Source of the DNA: Eudoraea sp.
Lineage (GTDB): Bacteria; Bacteroidota; Bacteroidia; Flavobacteriales; Flavobacteriaceae
Reading direction: 5' to 3'
DNA: 5,971 nt
NCBI GenBank assembly: GCA_013041785.1
Contig: JABDRK010000372.1
Span: 1 to 5,971 of the forward strand
Shown piece after piece: positions 1-5,971 of this stretch (position 1 is its first letter; every line of letters begins with the position of its first letter). Position numbers and translations under genes: made by a program. The notes beneath the pieces are model-generated. The model ran no database searches. It was not told the origin of the DNA and was given only the letters and a program-made list of their open reading frames with translations.

Positions 1-85
1 CTCTTCGCCCATTACGCAGTGGGGTTCGAAGATCTATGTCAATATAATTCTAATGGTAAAGATTGGTTTCTTCTAATTCTGAAAT

Positions 86-116
86 AAAAAAACCATACAT
101 CGCGGTATGGCTTTTC
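86..116 (-). terminator. Rho-independent terminator after atpC (possibly bidirectional)
   Basis: A 6-bp stem (93-98 CCATAC with 105-110 GTATGG) encloses a 6-base loop. Read on the minus strand, the stem is followed by seven Ts (complement of 86-92), about 25 bases after the atpC stop codon. The plus-strand side also carries a T-rich tail (112-117), so the hairpin could serve a convergent gene to the left as well. The stem is short, but the position and T-run fit termination of the atpD-atpC transcript. Confidence 0.75.
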
Positions 117-137
117 TTATACTAAAAATCCGGTTAT

Positions 138-416
138 TTAATCTGCAAGGACAATCACTTTGTTGTCTTTCAATTCCACGGTTCCGCTGTTGATAGATAA
201 GGTGGTTTTCCCTTTAGGATCTTTTGAAAACTTGGCCTCAACCTCTTCTTCCAGCCTGATATTCCCATCAAACTTTACCACTCCTTTTTGTAAAAGGGAT
301 ACAATAGGGGCGTGGTTTTCCAGCATTTGGAATTCCCCGTTAACTCCGGGAACGGTAACCGAGTTTACTTCTCCTGAAAATAAGGTGGCTTCGGGTGAGA
401 CAATTTCTAAATACAT
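138..416 (-). CDS. atpC: F-type ATP synthase epsilon subunit, short form without the C-terminal helical domain
   Basis: This 92-aa protein is the epsilon subunit of the F1 central stalk, which joins gamma to the c-ring on the cytoplasmic side. The sequence shows the N-terminal beta-sandwich pattern: the opening LEIVSPEATLFSGEV, the central VPGVNGEFQMLENHAPIVSLLQ (about residues 21-43, matching the family's PGxxGxxxxxxxHAP block), and the closing NSGTVELKDNKVIVLAD. The protein ends exactly where the E. coli protein (139 aa) finishes its sandwich at VTVLAD, so the inhibitory two-helix C-terminal domain is absent. A charged stretch around residues 52-72 is longer than in E. coli. The ATG at 416 is the natural family start and no Shine-Dalgarno is visible, as is usual in Bacteroidota. 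It lies 30 bases after atpD, is almost certainly co-transcribed with it, and is followed by a terminator. The short form appears usual for this phylum rather than a truncation by mutation, because the stop is clean and the terminator sits just behind it. Confidence 0.95.
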   Translation of the reverse strand: MYLEIVSPEATLFSGEVNSVTVPGVNGEFQMLENHAPIVSLLQKGVVKFDGNIRLEEEVEAKFSKDPKGKTTLSINSGTVELKDNKVIVLAD

Positions 417-446
417 AACTGCGCTTTACTAATTTTGTAAGAAAGC

Positions 447-1982
<1,536 letters not shown>

Positions 1983-2035
1983 TTAGCGTGCTATTGGTCT
2001 GGAATAAATCGCAATCCAGATCCATTTTTCGGCTG

Positions 2036-2066
2036 CAAAGATAGGGTATTCCAAATGAAAATTAAA
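2036..2066 (-). promoter_or_regulatory. Probable Bacteroidota sigma-A promoter for atpD-atpC
   Basis: Read on the minus strand, TATCTTTG (2036-2043) is an exact match to the Bacteroidota -7 consensus TAnnTTTG. Nineteen bases upstream is TTTA (2063-2066), three of four matches to the -33 TTTG. Transcription would begin near 2030, giving a leader of about 75 bases before the atpD ATG at 1955. The site lies between the receptor's terminator and atpD, where a promoter is needed. No Shine-Dalgarno is seen; the bases before the ATG are A/T-rich. Confidence 0.65.
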
Positions 2067-2092
2067 TGGTTTACACGTCTTTTTTTGACAAT

Positions 2093-2121
2093 AAAAAAGC
2101 ACCGGTTTCCCGGTGCTTTTT
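2093..2121 (-). terminator. Strong rho-independent terminator after the TonB-dependent receptor
   Basis: A perfect 12-bp stem (2094-2105 with 2110-2121, core GCACCGG/CCGGTGC flanked by A5/T5) encloses a 4-base loop. Read on the minus strand it ends in a run of six Ts (complement of 2093-2098), beginning 19 bases after the receptor stop codon. It is symmetric enough to work in both directions. It insulates atpD from receptor transcription. Confidence 0.9.
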
Positions 2122-2140
2122 AAGTTTTTGTATTTGAAAT

Positions 2141-4894
2141 TTATGGGTTTATGGTCCAGGAAACATAGAAGATAGATCCTACCGCTCCGGTACCAATTGC
2201 TGAGAAATACTCCTCGCCCAGGATATTGGATCCTCCAGCTTTAAAAATCGACTTAATACTGGGCACCTCATAGTTGATCTGTGCATCCAAAACACTATAA
2301 GATGGAATATCTCCATCGGCAAACGTCGCCTGCCAGAAATAGGTATCACTCCAGCGATAATTTACATTAAATCCGAAATTCTCGAATAATTGTGTGTTTC
2401 CAAAGGAGGCTTTAACCTTGTGGTTTGGGGTGTTGAAATTGGTTCGGAAATCAGGAAAAGCTGCCTGATTAAAATCCAAATCGGCATAGGTATAATTCAC
2501 GCCTATATCAAAATTACCAAAGACCTTGGCATCTACGCCGGCTGTAACCCCATAAGACTCAATATCAACCTCAGCATTTGTATAGGTTTGATATGCCACT
2601 CGGTCACCATTTTGCAGTGCCAAAAGTGATAGACCACCATCTCCTGCCTGACCATATAATGGTGACAACACGGTAGTATTGGAGATAAAATTCGTGTACT
2701 TGTTAAAGTATCCACTTACATCTATAACCACTTTGCCAAATTGTGCACGGTAGCCTGCCTCATAGGCAGATATCTCTTCCGGCTGCACTAATGGAGTGTT
2801 CACTGCAGTAGGATTACCTGCGAGAACCGAACTTAAAGAATAGGCGTTTTCATAGGCAGCACGCCCGGTCAAAGTAACTTGATCGGTACCAACAAGTGCA
2901 GCCCCAGAACTACTTAAGGCAAAGGTACGTACATCCCTATCCAGGTTAGCTGGTGCTGAACCTACCAGAATCGCCCTACCGGCATTCAGGCCTATAAACA
3001 GGTCTTGCGTAGTTGGGTTCCTGAAACCTTGCTGATAGGATACCCTAAAGTTCTGGTTCTTATTCGCCCCTGCGGTATATACCAGGGAAACCCTGGGCGA
3101 AAGGAAGCCATCAAAGAACTCGTTTTTATCATAACGTACAGAACCTGTAAACTTTAAACGCTCATCCAATAGTTTTTTCTGAACCTGCAGATAGGCGCCA
3201 TATTCATTATAGGTTATGGGCGCGTCTATATCCGTAAAAATGGTGCCCTGGGAATTCAATTCATATTCCCGGAAGGAACCCCCAATCTGGATATCGGCAA
3301 TCTCACTGGTAAGGTGGCTAAAATTGTAATTGGCATCTATATGACGGAACTTGGTATTGTCTATAAACTTTGCTCCGGTGGTGAGGTCCCCGTCGGCGAT
3401 TACGCGATTAAAAGCACTTTGGAATTGTGGGGTTCCGGGAATCAATCTCCCGGTATCAGCAACCTGCCTCGCAACGGCATGTGCCGTAGCATCATCAGCC
3501 AGTACGCCAGTTCCAACGCCAAGCCTGGCTCCAATATAGGTTTGGGCATATTCTGTAAACCATTGGGTATTTTCTTTCCAGGCATTGTTAACATTTATCG
3601 CCGCAAAACGTGAGTCATAAGAATCCCCGGCATTTTCGGAAGTGATGTACCCCCTAACGAAGAAATTGTTGTTTCGAAATTCAATCTTATGCTGCTGCAG
3701 GATAAAATTCCTAATCGCATAGCGGTTGGCACCCTGGTAGATGGTATTTCCTCTACCTACACGACCGTTGTAGATAATCTCAAAATCATCGGCAAATGGA
3801 CGGTAATACACAGAAAAATCAGACTTCACACTTTCTGCTCCGTAATTAACCAGGTCCCTTTCGTTATATCCCGTACGCCCGACAACAGCAGACCCCAAAG
3901 TACCTGAGGGCAGGCCGGCCAATGCATCAAAGTTAAGCGGAGAAGCTACTTCATCCCCATAAACATTCAAGCCGTCATAAGCCGGATTCGTGCGATCCGC
4001 ACCCGGGTTAAACAAGTCTTCTGTACTGTTGGCATGCCAGTCTTCCCCTTTCAGGAAAGAGAAATTGGCCTTTACCGCCAGCTTATCGTTAAAGGCATGT
4101 GCTGCCCGTACACCAAAGTCGTAATAATTATTGTCGCCTGCAGCTTCCTGTGAAGTTATACCGGTTTTAAAGTATGCGCTGATCCCCTGGAAATCAAATG
4201 GGCTTTTACTCCGCATAAACAGGATCCCGTTAAAGGCACCTGCTCCATACAGTGCCGATGAGGCACCCGGGAGGATTTCTACGCTTTGCACTTCCAGTTC
4301 GGACATCCCCACCAGGTTCCCCAGTACGAAGTTCAATCCGGGGGCGGTGTTGTCCATACCATCTACCAATTGCATAAAACGGGTGTTGGCAAAAGTGGCA
4401 AAACCCCTAGTATTAATAGACTGGAAGGTTAAACTGTTGGTGTTGATATCAACCCCCTTCAGGTTTTGGAGGCCTCCGTAGAAGGATTCAGCTGAGGTGT
4501 TTTTGATTTCCCTCAAGCCAAAACGTTCAATGGATACGGGAGATTCAAATACCCGTTCCGGAGTTCTGGAAGCACCAATTACCACTTCATCCAGACTCGT
4601 GGCACTGAATTGTAATCCAATTCTCAGATCATCTGCTGCTTCCGTCACCGCAAATGTGCGTGTAGCATAACCCGTGTAGGATACAATCAGGTCAAAAGGC
4701 GGGTTGGAGGGGACAGACAGGGAAAATTCTCCATCAAAATTAGTGGTGGTTCCGGTTGTGGTCCCATCAACCAAAATGGTTGCCCCTATCAGAGGTTCAC
4801 CAGTTTCATCATCCACAACACTTCCGCTTAGCTGCGTCTGGGAATACGCAAAAACCCCCATTAGCATAAGGGTTCCGAGAATAAATCTTTTCAT
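2141..4894 (-). CDS. TonB-dependent outer-membrane receptor with carboxypeptidase-regulatory-like N-terminal domain
   Basis: This 917-aa outer-membrane protein imports a ligand into the periplasm, energised by TonB-ExbBD. Residues 1-18 (MKRFILGTLMLMGVFAYS) form a signal peptide, with cleavage probably just before or after Q19. Residues about 21-95 form a CarboxypepD_reg-like beta-sandwich (LSGSVVDDETGEPLIGATI ... NFDGEFSLSVP ... VSYTGYATRT). LDEVVIGASR (101-110) resembles the Bacteroidota TonB-box region. The plug spans about 112-232, including the NTRGF block (161-165) and VEILPGASSALYGAGAFNG (205-223). The remaining roughly 685 residues have the alternating aromatic pattern and GFRNPTTQDLF-type segments of a 22-strand barrel. 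The ATG at 4894 directly starts the signal peptide. The gene is monocistronic, with a terminator behind it and no SusD-like lipoprotein gene nearby, so a SusC-type glycan transporter is unlikely. The substrate (siderophore, vitamin, peptide or other) cannot be told from the sequence. The C-terminus, SWTINP, ends in proline rather than the common terminal aromatic. Confidence 0.93.
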   Translation of the reverse strand: MKRFILGTLMLMGVFAYSQTQLSGSVVDDETGEPLIGATILVDGTTTGTTTNFDGEFSLSVPSNPPFDLIVSYTGYATRTFAVTEAADDLRIGLQFSATSLDEVVIGASRTPERVFESPVSIERFGLREIKNTSAESFYGGLQNLKGVDINTNSLTFQSINTRGFATFANTRFMQLVDGMDNTAPGLNFVLGNLVGMSELEVQSVEILPGASSALYGAGAFNGILFMRSKSPFDFQGISAYFKTGITSQEAAGDNNYYDFGVRAAHAFNDKLAVKANFSFLKGEDWHANSTEDLFNPGADRTNPAYDGLNVYGDEVASPLNFDALAGLPSGTLGSAVVGRTGYNERDLVNYGAESVKSDFSVYYRPFADDFEIIYNGRVGRGNTIYQGANRYAIRNFILQQHKIEFRNNNFFVRGYITSENAGDSYDSRFAAINVNNAWKENTQWFTEYAQTYIGARLGVGTGVLADDATAHAVARQVADTGRLIPGTPQFQSAFNRVIADGDLTTGAKFIDNTKFRHIDANYNFSHLTSEIADIQIGGSFREYELNSQGTIFTDIDAPITYNEYGAYLQVQKKLLDERLKFTGSVRYDKNEFFDGFLSPRVSLVYTAGANKNQNFRVSYQQGFRNPTTQDLFIGLNAGRAILVGSAPANLDRDVRTFALSSSGAALVGTDQVTLTGRAAYENAYSLSSVLAGNPTAVNTPLVQPEEISAYEAGYRAQFGKVVIDVSGYFNKYTNFISNTTVLSPLYGQAGDGGLSLLALQNGDRVAYQTYTNAEVDIESYGVTAGVDAKVFGNFDIGVNYTYADLDFNQAAFPDFRTNFNTPNHKVKASFGNTQLFENFGFNVNYRWSDTYFWQATFADGDIPSYSVLDAQINYEVPSIKSIFKAGGSNILGEEYFSAIGTGAVGSIFYVSWTINP

Positions 4895-4982
4895 TCGTGC
4901 TTTGAGTTAAATTAGTTTTGTTTAACGAGCAATATACTGATTTTTTTTGCTTGGGAATTAGAAATCCGCAAAAAGTAGGGGT

Positions 4983-5004
4983 TTGTAATACGTACAATGT
5001 ATTA
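4983..5004. promoter_or_regulatory. Overlapping inverted repeats in the receptor leader, operator-like
   Basis: Three perfect dyads overlap: TTGTA-ATACG-TACAA (4983-4997), TAATAC-GTACAAT-GTATTA (4986-5004) and TACA-A-TGTA (4993-5001). They lie about 90-110 bases before the receptor ATG, and just downstream of the proposed receptor start point near 5038. That position could suit a repressor operator or alternative RNA hairpins. No known regulator box is recognised, and AT-rich dyads of this size can arise by chance. Confidence 0.35.
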
Positions 5005-5043
5005 TGCAAGGCTTTTGATTAAAGACTTGATAATCCCATTGTG

Positions 5044-5051
5044 CAAAAATA
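5044..5051 (-). promoter_or_regulatory. Candidate -7 element of the receptor promoter
   Basis: Read on the minus strand this is TATTTTTG, an exact TAnnTTTG match. Transcription would begin near 5038, leaving a leader of about 144 bases before the receptor start. No good TTTG is found 19-21 bases further upstream, so the -33 box is weak. An alternative, TACTTTTTG (complement of 4969-4977), has one base too many in its spacer. Confidence 0.4.
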
Positions 5052-5052
5052 G

Positions 5053-5184
5053 GTGCTTCTGAATGTAAATCATCCAGGAGAAAACCACCGCCTTACTGTT
5101 GCAAGGTGTTTCCTCAAAAGGTGGGATGTAAAATTACTCTACGGTAACGGGATGAAGGTGTGTGTTGATTATTCTTACCCGTAA
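5053..5184 (+). other. Unassigned block: possible 43-codon frame with nested hairpin
   Basis: The plus strand is open from a GTG at 5053, directly after an in-frame TAG, to a TAA at 5182. It would encode 43 residues beginning VLLNVNHPGENHRL and ending KVCVDYSYP. The same DNA can form nested stems: CATCC 5071-5075 with GGATG 5124-5128, CACC 5086-5089 with GGTG 5120-5123, and CCTT 5091-5094 with AAGG 5103-5106. A second imperfect stem pairs ACGGTAA 5141-5147 with TTACCCGT 5175-5182. The terminator-like hairpin at 5219-5241 follows about 35 bases after the TAA. This could be a small-protein remnant, a small RNA, or a dispersed repeat. No family was recognised, and a start codon with ribosome-binding support is missing. 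Confidence 0.25.
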
Positions 5185-5218
5185 ATCCTTTCCCAAACCC
5201 AATCATTCAAAAAACACG

Positions 5219-5241
5219 AAACCCCAAAAAATGGGGTTTTT
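5219..5241 (+). terminator. Terminator-like hairpin in the intergenic region
   Basis: An 8-bp stem (5219-5226 AAACCCCA with 5232-5239 TGGGGTTT) encloses a loop of five As. On the plus strand the stem runs into five Ts (5237-5241). On the minus strand the stem is followed, after CGTG, by six Ts. It fits plus-strand termination slightly better, yet no established plus-strand gene precedes it in the window. That is the main reason to suspect a short transcript from about 5050-5218. Confidence 0.55.
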
Positions 5242-5340
5242 GTATCGGGGCTAGTTTTTGATTCAATATTGGTGTTGCATAAAATGTATTAAGTAATGGC
5301 AAAAATTAGTTGTATTTTACACTATCATATCCTCTGAATA

Positions 5341-5622
5341 TTGAGTTCTTCACTATTAAAAAACATAATACTATTCCAAAGGAAAATTATTCCAATTTCT
5401 CTGGTAGTAATACTTCCGGTACAACTACTACTTAATCTTAGTTTACTCAACCTATTTATTTTTCTTTTAATCATTTCATTATCAGTTCACTATTATGAAT
5501 ATGAATTAAGGAATCAGAAAGAGTATTACTTCTACTATAACTTAGGTTTATCAAAGAAAAAACTATGGTTTTTTACAATAATTATTGATTTGTTTATTTC
5601 GATTGTATTATCACTGTTATGA
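5341..5622 (+). CDS. Small three-helix membrane protein, putative ABC permease subunit
   Basis: This 93-aa hydrophobic protein has no family that I can name. Predicted membrane segments are about 16-33 (IIPISLVVILPVQLLLNL), 35-49 (LLNLFIFLLIISLSV) and 76-93 (WFFTIIIDLFISIVLSLL region). A charged, tyrosine-rich loop, EYYFYYNLGLSKKKLW (61-76), separates the second and third. That loop resembles the cytoplasmic coupling segment seen in some ABC permeases, which is an inference from residue pattern only. Its stop overlaps the ABC ATPase start (ATGA, 5619-5622), strongly suggesting coupled translation and a shared complex in the inner membrane. The start is uncertain: an in-frame TGA at 5335-5337 leaves TTG at 5341 as the only conventional initiator, and the protein has no internal Met. 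Either it begins with TTG or it is the 3' remnant of a longer permease gene. GC is about 25 % over 5341-5580 by hand count, well below the receptor and atp genes. Confidence 0.65.
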   Translation: MSSSLLKNIILFQRKIIPISLVVILPVQLLLNLSLLNLFIFLLIISLSVHYYEYELRNQKEYYFYYNLGLSKKKLWFFTIIIDLFISIVLSLL

Positions 5623-5971
5623 AAAATCTCCATATAGACAGTATCACCAAATCATACAATAATAAACCAATATTAAGTGATGTATTCCTGTCATGTAATA
5701 TTGGGGAAATAGTTGGGATTCTTGGTAGAAATGGATGTGGTAAATCAACTTTATTGAAAATTGTTTACGCGGTGGAAACCTCTGAAAATCGTTTTGTTAG
5801 AATAGGAGATAAAATCATAAAGAGGGTTACCGATACAAAAAATATAATCAGCTTTTTACCGCAAGATGGATTTCTGCCAAAAGGAGTTAAAATAAGCACT
5901 TTAATCAAATGTTTTCTACCACAGGAAAATAGAGCCCTCCTTTATGGAAATGAATTTTTGCAACCCTATCT
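5619..5971 (+). CDS. ABC transporter ATP-binding protein (3' end beyond the window)
   Basis: The first 117 residues of an ABC-type ATPase are visible; the gene runs off the window edge. It opens MKNLHIDSITKSYNNKPILS, with A-loop aromatic Y13. The Walker A motif GRNGCGKST is at 36-44 and the Q-loop glutamine Q82 is in FLPQDGFLP. The signature LSGGQ, Walker B and H-loop should lie beyond 5971 and cannot be checked. The ATG at 5619 overlaps the stop of the preceding small membrane protein by 4 bases, so the two are one translational unit and likely form one transporter. Its substrate and direction are unknown. Sequence style is AT-rich, with many ATA and TTA codons (33 % GC in 5701-5760), as in its partner gene. 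Confidence 0.92.
   Translation, partial: MKNLHIDSITKSYNNKPILSDVFLSCNIGEIVGILGRNGCGKSTLLKIVYAVETSENRFVRIGDKIIKRVTDTKNIISFLPQDGFLPKGVKISTLIKCFLPQENRALLYGNEFLQPY

Larger units (their letters stand above)
4895..5340. other. 446-bp intergenic region between receptor and ABC module
   Basis: No confident protein gene lies here. From left to right it holds the A/T-rich receptor leader (4895-4982), overlapping inverted repeats (4983-5004), a TAnnTTTG promoter-like site on the minus strand (5044-5051), and a block (about 5053-5184) that can fold into nested hairpins and is open on the plus strand for 43 codons. A terminator-like hairpin follows (5219-5241), then an AT-rich stretch (5245-5340) leading into the membrane-protein gene. 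No tRNA, rRNA, CRISPR or recognisable riboswitch core was seen. Confidence 0.7.

Noticed and set aside
1..87. Open plus-strand frame from the window edge (ending FLLILK then TAA at 85-87), possibly the 3' end of a convergent gene sharing the hairpin at 86-116.
   Set aside because: Only 28 codons are visible, the next frame is open nearly as far, and no family is recognisable. Too little to call a gene.
4131..4481. 116-codon plus-strand open frame inside the receptor gene; similar ones at 3314-3613, 1111-1317 and 160-432.
   Set aside because: They lie antisense to clearly real genes with recognisable domains, and their translations show no family features.
2141..4894. Annotation of the receptor as SusC.
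   Set aside because: No SusD gene follows, a terminator closes the gene immediately, and the length and C-terminus do not specifically point to the SusC group.
4809..5009. 66-codon minus-strand open frame overlapping the receptor start.
   Set aside because: It overlaps the receptor signal-peptide region in another frame, runs through the promoter and leader, and has low-complexity, non-protein-like content.
5053..5184. Known riboswitch or housekeeping RNA (cobalamin, SAM, TPP, RNase P RNA, tmRNA).
   Set aside because: A GAGGAAA string on the minus strand recalls RNase P RNA, but the rest of the conserved core is missing, and no riboswitch core sequence was found.
5002..5206. Minus-strand small protein from the ATG at 5206, or a frameshifted gene of about 67 codons.
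   Set aside because: It needs an assumed single-base indel, no homologue is recognised, and the second half overlaps the proposed receptor promoter. Kept as part of a finding, not as a gene.
5252..5260. TAGTTTTTG as the promoter -7 element for the membrane-protein/ABC pair; TATTTTAC at 5313-5320 as an alternative.
   Set aside because: The first has a 3-base instead of 2-base spacer and no -33 partner; the second matches only part of TTTG. Neither is convincing.

Overview
The window looks like a chromosomal segment from a Bacteroidota organism, most likely a member of the Flavobacteriia (marine Flavobacteriaceae type). Three things suggest this. First, the F1 beta subunit is long (502 aa) and carries an internal insertion relative to E. 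coli. Second, the outer-membrane TonB-dependent receptor has the carboxypeptidase-regulatory-like N-terminal domain typical of the phylum. Third, promoter-like sites match the Bacteroidota -7 consensus TAnnTTTG, and there are no Shine-Dalgarno sequences. The exact genus cannot be read from this sequence.

Layout. Positions 1-2043 hold a two-gene minus-strand unit, atpD then atpC. It has its own promoter (-7 element at 2036-2043) and ends in a hairpin terminator (86-116). Positions 2093-5051 hold a monocistronic minus-strand gene for a 917-aa TonB-dependent outer-membrane receptor, closed by a strong hairpin terminator (2093-2121) that separates it from atpD. Positions 4895-5340 are a 446-bp gap with no confident gene. 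The gap contains a probable receptor promoter, overlapping inverted repeats, a nested hairpin with a possible 43-codon plus-strand reading frame, and a terminator-like hairpin. From 5341 to the window edge, two plus-strand genes overlap by 4 bases: a 93-aa three-helix membrane protein and the start of an ABC transporter ATPase, which runs off the end.

How the parts relate. atpD and atpC encode the catalytic subunit and the central-stalk epsilon subunit of the F-type ATP synthase; the other subunits are not in the window. The receptor imports an unidentified ligand across the outer membrane using proton-motive energy delivered by TonB. The plus-strand pair is much more AT-rich (about 25-33 % GC in hand-counted lines, against about 52-53 % in sampled atpD and receptor lines). 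It looks like a separately acquired ABC export or import module, and its very small putative permease makes it the most unusual item here.
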